Source: Candidatus Methylomirabilota bacterium
GTDB lineage: Bacteria; Methylomirabilota; Methylomirabilia; Methylomirabilales; Methylomirabilaceae
Direction: 5' to 3'
NCBI GenBank assembly: GCA_023249055.1
Contig: JAHFDH010000003.1
Location: forward strand, 1 to 41,830
Length of the DNA: 41,830 bases
Below the pieces are notes generated by a model. That model was given only the letters and a program-made list of their open reading frames with translations, did not search any database and had not been told where the DNA came from. A program made the translations under genes and the position numbers. Below are positions 24,510-31,573 of this stretch, piece by piece; position 1 is the first letter of the stretch; each line of letters begins with the position of its first letter.

Positions 24510-25705
24510 ACCTGCACCCCTTCCCTATATGAGTTCCACAATACGACCGTGAAAAAGATCGGCGCTCCAATCGCCGAGAGAATCAGAAACCAATGCGCTT
24601 TTCCAAACGCCGAGAGGATCACCACAAGGTAGATAAAATCCCGCCTTGCGAGGGCATCGGCAAGAACAGAGAGGCGGGACGGGGCTTCGGAGGTCGTGAT
24701 GGATGTAAAGAGCGGTCCCTCCGAGGTCTTATGCCGCATCGTCTGTTGGTAGACGAATCCCGCCGAGAGGAGGCCTCCCACCGTTGCCGAGCCGGCCATC
24801 AGCAGAGGCAACAGCGCCCTATCGGCCATCCACCATCCCAGACCGATACACACGAATACCGCCGAGTGTACGGCATTATCCCCCCAGAAATCCAGGAGAC
24901 CGCCAAAACGAGATTCCAGATATTTGAGTCTGGCGATCTCCCCATCGCAGCCGTCCAGGATCGAATGCAGCAGGAACAGCAGCGCGCCGATCAGTTGATA
25001 TGCCGGCGCGGATGAGAGGAAAAACAGCGCCCCCACGACACCTATCGTCACGCTCACTGCGGTCATCTGGTTTGGGGTCATATCCGTGTCCACGAGACGC
25101 CGCGTGACGGCCAGCGAGATCTTCCGCTCGACATGCTTCGACATGAAGCCTTCCGTATCTTTGACCAGTCCCTGCAGGAGCCACCGCTCGGCATCAGGAA
25201 GATCCGCTCGGTTCGCAATCCTGACCCAGCACCCCTCATCTGTGGACGCGCTTACTTGGCGGTAGGCTTGCTCCAGTTCGGAGAAGAGGGACAGGTCGTC
25301 GTTCGTGCGCTCGATCATCGACAGAAGGGTGTTGGGGGTAGCCGTTTCGACGGCAGCGATCCCGGCGGTTGGAGCACAGATCGCTTCAGCGTGTAACGGC
25401 ATCTCGGTCAGATACGTGAGCAGCGAGGGATGGGGGAGAAGGTGAACGGTCAACACGAGGATACGGGGGGAGGGTTGATAGCCGGCTAACCTCGCTGGAG
25501 GCAGCAGCACCGCCTTCGTTCCTTCCAGCAGCTTCCCGCACTTAAATGACCCATTATCCACAACCAGGATATCCTGGTAGCCGGCACGAGAGGCTACCAA
25601 CACGATCCGTCGAAGCAATGGGAGACCCAATATCACGGTATCCGGACCGACCTCGCCCGAACCCTTTGAGATCACGATGACGATTGTGGCTGCTTTACGG
25701 ACCAT
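24506..25705 (-). CDS. CDP-alcohol phosphotransferase with degenerate N-terminal nucleotidyltransferase domain (IPCT-DIPPS-like)
   Basis: A 399-residue membrane enzyme. The ATG at 25705 starts the conserved part; an in-frame ATG at 25750 abuts a hairpin repeat. Residues 1-190 resemble a sugar-nucleotide transferase fold (LGLPLLRRIVLVASRAGYQDILVV) but lack the AAGxGxR signature. The linker (WVRIANRADLPDAERWLLQGLVKDTEGFMSKHVERKIS) and the MTPNQMTAVS segment are laid out as in bifunctional inositol-1-phosphate cytidylyltransferase / di-myo-inositol-phosphate-phosphate synthases. The phosphotransferase motif DGCDGEIAR...G...D...D (about residues 251-273) is intact, and about six membrane helices follow. 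It should join a CDP-activated alcohol, probably CDP-inositol, to an acceptor. It is coupled by ATGA overlap to inositol phosphate synthase. The precise product is unknown. Confidence 0.75.
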   Translation of the reverse strand: MVRKAATIVIVISKGSGEVGPDTVILGLPLLRRIVLVASRAGYQDILVVDNGSFKCGKLLEGTKAVLLPPARLAGYQPSPRILVLTVHLLPHPSLLTYLTEMPLHAEAICAPTAGIAAVETATPNTLLSMIERTNDDLSLFSELEQAYRQVSASTDEGCWVRIANRADLPDAERWLLQGLVKDTEGFMSKHVERKISLAVTRRLVDTDMTPNQMTAVSVTIGVVGALFFLSSAPAYQLIGALLFLLHSILDGCDGEIARLKYLESRFGGLLDFWGDNAVHSAVFVCIGLGWWMADRALLPLLMAGSATVGGLLSAGFVYQQTMRHKTSEGPLFTSITTSEAPSRLSVLADALARRDFIYLVVILSAFGKAHWFLILSAIGAPIFFTVVLWNSYREGVQV

Positions 25706-25750
25706 TCGTTTACACCACACTATAGGGGGCGCTGTTTGCTGCGCTCTCAT

Positions 25751-25789
25751 GGGCAGGGCGTGCCCTGCCCCTACAAGGCTAACGCCTTG
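25751..25789. repeat. pair of perfect hairpin palindromes between two operon genes
   Basis: GGGCAGGGC-GT-GCCCTGCCC (25751-25770) and CAAGGC-TAAC-GCCTTG (25774-25789) are adjacent inverted repeats. The first is the kind of GC-rich palindrome that recurs in many bacterial genomes. They span the stop codon of the oxidoreductase gene (25771-25773), so its last codons are made of repeat sequence. They could slow polymerase or stabilise mRNA within the operon. Confidence 0.6.
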
Positions 25790-26805
25790 CCTCCTTGGTT
25801 ATCCGATTCCTTGGCGCTATGCAGAAGCTGCACGCAGCGCGACGCCATGGTCAGATTCTCGCCGCCGGGCTCAACAGCCGAAATCTCCAGCAGAAAATCG
25901 TCCCTCACCAGGCGAAACCACTCCGGGTGATGGGAGCCCTGCGAGAGCGGCTGCTCAAACGTCCAGCTCTGCTCGCCCTCTTCGCTTTTCAGTACCAGGG
26001 TACCGTCCTCTATCCGGACGGTCCCGCGGGTTCCTTCGATAACCGCACGATTGCTCCGCGAAGAAGAGGCCCACGTCAAAAGGATTTCGGCCTCGGCTCC
26101 AGACGACTCCAGTCGGACACTCGCCGTATCCTCAACCGGCCACTCCGGATGCCGGCGCTTTTCCAGCGTGGCCGCGATCGTCCGCGGCTCCTCCCCCAGC
26201 CAATCCAACACGATATACAGGGCGTGGTAGCCGTGATCCAGCAGGATGCCGCCGCCTGCCATGGCCGGATCCAACCGCCAGTTATCGCGGGTCGCGCTGT
26301 CGATGCGATTCGGCAACGACTGCACCGCGATCGATGGTTCGCATCTATGAACGTGCCAGCTTATATGCTGTACCGTCCCAATCTGTCCTTGCCGGATCAG
26401 GGCCGTTGCCTGCATGATGATCGGGGCATATCGCCAGTTGTGGACCGTATGGAGAATCCGACCGCTTTCCGCTCTGGCATCTCTTATCAGCCGCAGCTCG
26501 TCGGGGGTGAGCACGAGCGGCTTTTCGCACAGCACATGCAGTCCTCGGCTCAAAGCCAGCTGTATCAGGGATGCGTGGGTTCCAGGGGGTGTGCAGATAT
26601 CGACGAAATCGATGGTGTCGGCAGCCAACATCGCCGACACGTCGGTGTAGAGCCTGGCTTCAGGAAAACGCCATCGCTCCTGCGCGACCCTGGATTCAAG
26701 AGCATCGGCGGCAGCAATAATCCGGGCCCGCCCGCATCCTTCCCATCCCGGCAGATGCCCATTCACCGCCACATTTCCCAAGCCAACGATCGCACCTTTC
26801 AACAT
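25771..26805 (-). CDS. Gfo/Idh/MocA family oxidoreductase
   Basis: A 344-residue NAD(P)-dependent dehydrogenase. The N-terminal Rossmann loop is AIVGLGNVAVNGHLPGW, then VDICTPPGTHASL, the family hallmark CEKPLVL (EKP lysine, about residue 94), and the catalytic-domain motif GGGILLDHGYHALYIVLDWLG with the D...H pair expected in the active site. Members oxidise or reduce sugars and cyclitols; inositol 2-dehydrogenase belongs here. In this operon, with inositol phosphate synthase and an aminotransferase, oxidation of an inositol ring to an inosose is the natural guess, but that is inference. The last residues are encoded by a hairpin repeat. The gene lies 66 bases after the aminotransferase and has no clear ribosome site. 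Confidence 0.87.
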   Translation of the reverse strand: MLKGAIVGLGNVAVNGHLPGWEGCGRARIIAAADALESRVAQERWRFPEARLYTDVSAMLAADTIDFVDICTPPGTHASLIQLALSRGLHVLCEKPLVLTPDELRLIRDARAESGRILHTVHNWRYAPIIMQATALIRQGQIGTVQHISWHVHRCEPSIAVQSLPNRIDSATRDNWRLDPAMAGGGILLDHGYHALYIVLDWLGEEPRTIAATLEKRRHPEWPVEDTASVRLESSGAEAEILLTWASSSRSNRAVIEGTRGTVRIEDGTLVLKSEEGEQSWTFEQPLSQGSHHPEWFRLVRDDFLLEISAVEPGGENLTMASRCVQLLHSAKESDNQGGKALAL

Positions 26806-26870
26806 AGCTTAACAACGGGGATTAAAGGTTGGGGGTTGCGGATTAGATATACGAAAGCATTCCTCAATAC

Positions 26871-26888
26871 CCTAACCCCCATACCCTG
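26871..26888. repeat. 18-bp repeat copy 1 (CCTAACCCCCATACCCTG)
   Basis: Matches the sequence at 29090-29107 at 16 of 18 positions. In this copy the stop codon of the aminotransferase lies within the repeat (26872-26874). The other copy supplies the nucleotidyltransferase stop in a different register. Confidence 0.6.
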
Positions 26889-28197
26889 TTTTTTTCAATT
26901 CGGCGAACGCCTCATCGAGGATGGCCAGACCGTCCAGCGCCTGCGCCTCGGTGATAACAAGCGGCGGGTTGATCCGGATGTTATGGGAATAGCACATGGC
27001 GAGCAGTCCTCGTTTCATGCAGCTCTGAAACAGCGTCTGGGTGAGGGATTTCGGAAGCGGTTCCTTGGTCTGCCTATCCTTCACCAGTTCGATCCCCAGC
27101 AAGAGTCCTCGACCCCGCACGTCGCCGATAAACGGGTATTTCTCTTTCATCGCTTCCAGTTGCTTCAGCATAGTCGCGCCGACGCGCTTCGCATTCGCAA
27201 CAAGCTGCTCCTTCAGAATCACCTCGAGGGCGGCCAGCCCGGCTGTAGCCGCGAGCGGATTGCCTCCATAGCTCGAGGAACTGCCGCTCGGATTGCTGAA
27301 CGGCTTGTGCGCCATCAGTTCTTGTGTCGAGATAACCCCGCTGACCGGAAATCCTCCGCCTATTCCCTTGCCGACCGTCATCACATCAGGCACAATCGGC
27401 TCGTGATCGCACCCCCACATCGAACCGGTACGGCCGAATCCTGTGAGCATCTCGTCGGCGATCAGCAGGGCGCCATGATCCTTGGCAATCGCCTGCACCG
27501 CGCCCAAGAATCCTGGAGGCGGAATCACGTTGCCCGCGGTTCCCTGGATCGGTTCCACTATGACCGCGGCAATCTCGCCCTGGGTCTGATATCGGATCAC
27601 ATCACGCAAGAAGTCCGCACAGGCGAGGCCGCAATCGGGATACCGGAGCCTCAAGGGGCAGCGATAACAGTTGGCGTACGGGGCGCTGTACAGACCGGGC
27701 ATGTAAGGCCCCAACTGCTTCTTGAAGTCGTCCCCCAACAGCCCAAGGACCGCGCCCGTCTTGCCGTGGAATCCACCCCAAAACCCGACAAACTCGAACC
27801 GCTTCGTCACTGATTTGGCCAGTCGGAACGCGGCCTCGACCGCCTCCGCCCCGCCCGAAAACATCTGGATCCGCTTGAGTCCTCGCGGGGTGATTGACGC
27901 GAGCAGCGTCAGAAATCGGGCCCGGTTCTCGGTGGTAAAGCTGCCGAACGTCAGCCGCTCAATCTGAGCCTTCATCGCCTCGACATAATGCGGGTGCGTG
28001 TGCCCGATGCTTCCCACACCGATTCCCGCCATGAAATCGAGATACCGGTTGCCGTCCTCATCGATCAGGGTGCACCCTTCCCCTCTTGCCATCGCCAACC
28101 CGGAATACAGCGCAATCGACTGCAGCCCAGGGGCCATGTGGCGCGCCTCCCGCTTGACGATCGCCCGTGACCGCTTTCCAGGAATAGTCCGCTTCAT
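26872..28197 (-). CDS. class III PLP-dependent aminotransferase
   Basis: A 441-residue enzyme of the ornithine/4-aminobutyrate aminotransferase group. The ATG at 28197 overlaps the ATP-grasp stop (ATGA), which decides the start. Motifs: YLDFMAGIGVGSIGHTHP, MFSGGAEAVEAAFRLAK for the phosphate of PLP, the cofactor aspartate in LLIADEMLTGFGRTG, and the Schiff-base lysine in TVGKGIGGGFPVSGV. A cysteine-rich loop (CYRCPLRLRYPDCGLAC) near residue 165 is shared by some archaeal and bacterial homologues. It transfers an amino group to a keto or aldehyde acceptor; the donor and acceptor are not predictable from sequence. Downstream of it, the Gfo/Idh/MocA enzyme could generate a keto substrate. Assignment to the family is firm; the role in an amino-inositol route is speculative. 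Confidence 0.9.
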   Translation of the reverse strand: MKRTIPGKRSRAIVKREARHMAPGLQSIALYSGLAMARGEGCTLIDEDGNRYLDFMAGIGVGSIGHTHPHYVEAMKAQIERLTFGSFTTENRARFLTLLASITPRGLKRIQMFSGGAEAVEAAFRLAKSVTKRFEFVGFWGGFHGKTGAVLGLLGDDFKKQLGPYMPGLYSAPYANCYRCPLRLRYPDCGLACADFLRDVIRYQTQGEIAAVIVEPIQGTAGNVIPPPGFLGAVQAIAKDHGALLIADEMLTGFGRTGSMWGCDHEPIVPDVMTVGKGIGGGFPVSGVISTQELMAHKPFSNPSGSSSSYGGNPLAATAGLAALEVILKEQLVANAKRVGATMLKQLEAMKEKYPFIGDVRGRGLLLGIELVKDRQTKEPLPKSLTQTLFQSCMKRGLLAMCYSHNIRINPPLVITEAQALDGLAILDEAFAELKKTGYGG

Positions 28198-29057
28198 AGG
28201 AGCGCTTCCTTCCTTACGCAATGCAGCAGCCATGCGGCAATCCGGGACGCGGCCTCCTCGCGGAACAGCGCAAACGAAGGCCAGGCGTTAATGTCGATAA
28301 GAACAATCTTCCCCGCAGGCGTAATAATAGCATCCCCTCCATAGACCTCAAGACCGATAGCGGCGGCCGCCTGTTGCGTGAGGGCTTGTAACGCCTCCTC
28401 CGAGAAGGGATACCGCGCCAACTCCTGATCTCGGTGATAAAACCATCTGAACCATGCGCCCTCCTGACGACCCATACGCGGCTTCCCGATCCCATAGAAC
28501 TTGATCAAATCACCCGGAACGTGCTGCTGCAGAACCACACGGGAGATTCCCCTGTCGTGGAGTACTGCCAGCGCCGCGCGGAGCTGCTCCAGAGACGGCA
28601 CCAGTTCGACATCCCCGGATTGGGTATTATGGACATCCGCCCGCTTGATCCAGATCGGGAACGTATACGACTCCAGTTGTGGCGAAGAATGGGCCGGGCC
28701 AGACGAGTTGCTTGAGATGATCTGACTTCTTGGGATCGAAATCGCTGACCCAACAAGGAGTGGAATCATGCGGTCCCGATAGGTGTTCAGCACAGCCTGC
28801 AGAGGATTGACGTGGGGGATGCCTTTCGTCTCCAACGGTTCAAGCAGGCCGAGGGTTTCGATCCGCTCGCACATCAAAAATATGAGCGCCGGAGACGGGT
28901 CATCGATCCCCCTCAGTTCCTCCGGCATTTTGAGGTGCACCTGATAGCCGGCTGCCTCAACATGTTTCGCGACGAGCCTCAGGATCTCGGCATCATCGAA
29001 TTCTCGACCGGGCGAGTGCTGCCGTTCACGATAAATCCCCCAAAGATGCGGTATCAT
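28194..29057 (-). CDS. ATP-grasp enzyme (RimK / inositol-kinase-like)
   Basis: A 287-residue soluble protein with an ATP-grasp layout. The pre-ATP domain (1-100) includes LIFLMCERIETLGLLEPLETKGIPHVNPLQAV. The ATP-binding strands are FPIWIKRADVHNTQSGD (the lysine contacts ATP) and VVLQQHVPGDLIKFYGIG. The metal motif is IVLIDINAWPSFA (D-x-N). ATP-grasp enzymes ligate carboxylates to amines or thiols through an acyl phosphate; a branch of the fold (ITPK) instead phosphorylates inositol phosphates. The LQQHVPGDLIKFYGIG and DINAWPSF motifs recall both RimK-like ligases and ITPK. It overlaps the aminotransferase start by 4 bases. Ligase or inositol kinase cannot be decided without structure or homology searches. 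Confidence 0.72.
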   Translation of the reverse strand: MIPHLWGIYRERQHSPGREFDDAEILRLVAKHVEAAGYQVHLKMPEELRGIDDPSPALIFLMCERIETLGLLEPLETKGIPHVNPLQAVLNTYRDRMIPLLVGSAISIPRSQIISSNSSGPAHSSPQLESYTFPIWIKRADVHNTQSGDVELVPSLEQLRAALAVLHDRGISRVVLQQHVPGDLIKFYGIGKPRMGRQEGAWFRWFYHRDQELARYPFSEEALQALTQQAAAAIGLEVYGGDAIITPAGKIVLIDINAWPSFALFREEAASRIAAWLLHCVRKEALL

Positions 29058-29089
29058 GAAGCGCTGCCTCCGTTCCTAATAATCCCCAT

Positions 29090-29107
29090 CCTAACCCCTA
29101 TACCCCG
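29090..29107. repeat. 18-bp repeat copy 2 (CCTAACCCCTATACCCCG)
   Basis: Second copy of the repeat at 26871-26888 (16/18 identical). It contains the stop codon of the nucleotidyltransferase (29098-29100) and lies in the 40-base gap to the ATP-grasp gene. Confidence 0.6.
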
Positions 29108-29829
29108 CTTTGTAATAAGGTTTCAGCCAACTGGAGGTCCTCCGCGCGATCGACATCGATGACCTGGTCAATGATCGCCCCATAAACCGGCTCTCCACGG
29201 GCGACCAGCCATGCCAAAAAGTCCCGAAGCCGGTTCACCGTATCGGGATGAGGAGCCTCCGCAAAGACCGAACCGGATACAAGGTAGAGTCCGGCCGTTA
29301 CAACGTCACCCGAGGCGCCACCGATGCTTGTGACGCGCCCGGAAGGATCAAGGGTCACCCAAAGCGGCTTCTCGTCAGCAACAAACGGCGTCACGGCTAA
29401 GATAACGGACGCCTGGCGGTAGCGCATGACCTGATCGACAAAGCGGTGAAACGCCGGTTCCGGACAGATCCAGTCTACGGTGGACATGAGGATGAGGCCT
29501 GGACCCGATCGTCTGCCGACCTCCCAGAAGCTTTCATACGATGAGCGCGTCGTTTTCACGATGCAGTGCATGTCGAGATTCGGGAAACGCTCCCGGACAA
29601 ACGTCGCACACTCCCGGTCATTCTCATTGAAGATGATCCGTAGCTGCGTAATACCGGCCTTCACAAAATTACTTACGACCCGCTCGATCAGCGGAACGCC
29701 TGCAACGGGCACCATCGACTTCGGCATCCTCAGACCGTCCCGTTTCAACCGGGACCCTTCCCCCGCTGCGATGATGCCTCCTATCAGAGGTTCGCCAGAG
29801 TCCAGTCGAGGGGTGGTGGGCCGGTTCAC
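29098..29829 (-). CDS. nucleotidyltransferase (NTP_transferase family), probable inositol- or sugar-phosphate cytidylyltransferase
   Basis: A 243-residue enzyme beginning at GTG, 4-base GTGA overlap with the HAD stop. The nucleotide-binding signature is intact: GGIIAAGEGSRLKRDG, then RMPKSMVPVAGVPLIERVV with the conserved lysine. The metal aspartates lie in LMSTVDWICP and near the end in VIDVDRAEDLQLAE. This fold transfers NMP from NTP to a phosphorylated sugar, cyclitol or choline. In its operon the only phosphoalcohol made is inositol phosphate, and a CDP-alcohol phosphotransferase is present, so formation of CDP-inositol is the favoured role (inference). Its presence compensates for the broken nucleotidyltransferase domain in the CDP-alcohol enzyme. 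Confidence 0.82.
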   Translation of the reverse strand: MNRPTTPRLDSGEPLIGGIIAAGEGSRLKRDGLRMPKSMVPVAGVPLIERVVSNFVKAGITQLRIIFNENDRECATFVRERFPNLDMHCIVKTTRSSYESFWEVGRRSGPGLILMSTVDWICPEPAFHRFVDQVMRYRQASVILAVTPFVADEKPLWVTLDPSGRVTSIGGASGDVVTAGLYLVSGSVFAEAPHPDTVNRLRDFLAWLVARGEPVYGAIIDQVIDVDRAEDLQLAETLLQSGV

Positions 29830-30515
29830 AGCAGTATCTCGCGAAGATCCGTCAAGGACTTGATCATAGGGTCATCCGGACAGCAGGGAACGAGAGGGCC
29901 GGAGTGATCTGAGACCAACCAGATATGGGCCATCCCAAGACCCTTCGCCCCCTTCATGTCTCGAGGGAGTGAGTCCCCGACAAAGATCGCCTCTCGCGGG
30001 TCGAGTTGTAACTGTGTCAAGGCAGCCTGAAAGATCCTGGGGTCCGGCTTAATGAACCCGACACGCGCCGAATCGATGAATACACTCATCAATGGGGCCA
30101 GCCCCGTATCGAGACACACCTGTTCGAGATTGCCGTAGAAGTTTGAGACGATACCCAGTCGAAATCGAGTCGATAGTTCACGCAACGTTTCGATATTGGA
30201 ACGAATCTTATCCAGCGAGTCTTGCAGAAACCGGTCGCATAGCCGCAATGCTAACTTTGAATCGGCGATATTCAGCGCCTCAAGCACTCCGGTGACCAGG
30301 AGCAGAAGGCTCTCTCGCAACGAGCAGCCTAAAAGTCTTCGCGCCACCAGTGCGTCATCGGCAGCATAGAACGCTCGATCGTATCGATCCCGGTCTGCCT
30401 CCACATGTTCCGCGAGGTAGAGCGAATAGAATCGGTCTTTCCAGGCAATCCCGTCGGCGTCAAGGGTTCCCCCGTAGTCAAACAGGACTGCCTTCGCCGA
30501 TCCGTTCACCGCCAT
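29826..30515 (-). CDS. HAD-superfamily hydrolase
   Basis: A 229-residue protein. The ATG at 30515 overlaps the stop of the upstream membrane gene by one base (TGATG) and has GGAAGG before it, so the longer frame upstream is discarded. Motif I reads LFDYGGTLD: the nucleophile aspartate is present but the second aspartate of DxDxT is glycine, a variant seen in some HAD proteins. Motif II is GIVSNFYGN, motif III the lysine in VGFIKPDPRIF, and motif IV IFVGDSLPRDMKGAKG with the metal aspartates. It has a helical cap of about 90 residues. It would be a phosphatase or phosphomutase-like enzyme; the Gly change may weaken general acid-base catalysis. It likely acts on an intermediate of the inositol pathway. 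Confidence 0.83.
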   Translation of the reverse strand: MAVNGSAKAVLFDYGGTLDADGIAWKDRFYSLYLAEHVEADRDRYDRAFYAADDALVARRLLGCSLRESLLLLVTGVLEALNIADSKLALRLCDRFLQDSLDKIRSNIETLRELSTRFRLGIVSNFYGNLEQVCLDTGLAPLMSVFIDSARVGFIKPDPRIFQAALTQLQLDPREAIFVGDSLPRDMKGAKGLGMAHIWLVSDHSGPLVPCCPDDPMIKSLTDLREILL

Positions 30516-31570
30516 CAGCCTTCCGCCTGTCTGGGTGCGCCGCCGATCCCCATCTTCATTGCAAGCAGGATGAGAAGTCCGGGAATCGCCCAAGTCACCT
30601 CTCTCCCTCGCCGAATAATACTGTAAACTGCGCCCTGCGCGGCAGGCAGCCCCAAGACCGAAAAGACCGCGACCCGCACCGTTTCAGCGCTCCCAACCCG
30701 ACCCGGGATAAAAAAGATAATGGTATTCAGCACCATCGCCAGACTCTCCACGGCTACTGCCATCTCGATGCTCGGCTTTGCTGACAGCCACTGCAGCACA
30801 ATGTAGGTTTCCAGCAAACCGCCGCACCATCCCACCAGACACAGACACGTCGCCCAATAAAAGACAGGCATACGGGTCTTATAGAAGAGCGCAAGCCATC
30901 GATCCAGTGATGCAGTGGCGTGCCATTCCGGTTTGATCTGCTCCGGCTTGATCCCGATTTTCACCAGCCCGCGGATCAACGTCCCGAAGGCCCCTCTTTT
31001 CAGCGCCCAGAAGGCGGCGACAACGGCGACTCCCATCCCCCCTGCCAGTATCAGTGCGGCGACCCGTAGCCCTGTGGGAAGCGCAAACTGGGTCACAGCA
31101 ATGCTCAAACTCAGACTGAGAAATAAGACCTGCGCCACGATTTCCGCGTGCTTGTGCACCATGATCGAGGTCACCGACCGGCTGAACCCGACCGATCTGC
31201 TCAGTAGATGCGCTTTGACCGGCTCCCCCGCCAAGTTGGCGGGCGGCACAAAATAGTTAACGGAGTCGCCGACGAGGTAGACGCCAAACATTCGCCAGTA
31301 TCCGATCTGTCTGGCCCTGGAACCGATCAGGACCCACCAACCTGTCATGAAAGCCATCTGCGCAAAGAGGTAGAGAACGACCAGCAGAAAGAACCATTGT
31401 CCGATGACTGCAATATTCGCCCGGATAGCCGGCCATCCGATCCTTCCGCAGAGCCAGACGATCCCCAGCAACCCCGCAAGCATGAGCAGGGGCCGCAGCA
31501 CAGCGCTAAACCTTTTGATACCGCTTATCACCATAGACGATCCGGCTGCAGGATGTTCATCCGCATACAC
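30515..31570 (-). CDS. flippase-like integral membrane protein (LPG synthase TM / UPF0104 family)
   Basis: A 351-residue inner-membrane protein with about eight hydrophobic helices, from LLMLAGLLGIVWLCGRIGW near residue 30 to AIPGLLILLAMKMGIG at the end. The conserved core YLVGDSVNYFVPPANLAGEPVKAHLLSRSVGFSRSVTSIMVHK and IIFFIPGRVGSAETVRV are the family signature (AglD, HpnL and the MprF flippase half share it). Such proteins are thought to translocate or modify lipid-linked polar groups. The GTG start at 31570 lies 4 bases after the TldE stop; an alternative ATG is at 31534. As first gene of the inositol operon, it suggests the product is a lipid or is exported through the membrane. HpnL is an alternative, since hopanoid genes are nearby, but it is adjacent to HAD rather than hpn genes. 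Confidence 0.8.
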   Translation of the reverse strand: MYADEHPAAGSSMVISGIKRFSAVLRPLLMLAGLLGIVWLCGRIGWPAIRANIAVIGQWFFLLVVLYLFAQMAFMTGWWVLIGSRARQIGYWRMFGVYLVGDSVNYFVPPANLAGEPVKAHLLSRSVGFSRSVTSIMVHKHAEIVAQVLFLSLSLSIAVTQFALPTGLRVAALILAGGMGVAVVAAFWALKRGAFGTLIRGLVKIGIKPEQIKPEWHATASLDRWLALFYKTRMPVFYWATCLCLVGWCGGLLETYIVLQWLSAKPSIEMAVAVESLAMVLNTIIFFIPGRVGSAETVRVAVFSVLGLPAAQGAVYSIIRRGREVTWAIPGLLILLAMKMGIGGAPRQAEG

Positions 31571-31573
31571 GGC

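Noticed and set aside
25795-27813. Plus-strand open frame of 672 codons
   Set aside because: It is opposite the oxidoreductase and aminotransferase genes, whose active-site motifs are complete; composition is Arg/Gln/His-rich as in antisense shadows.
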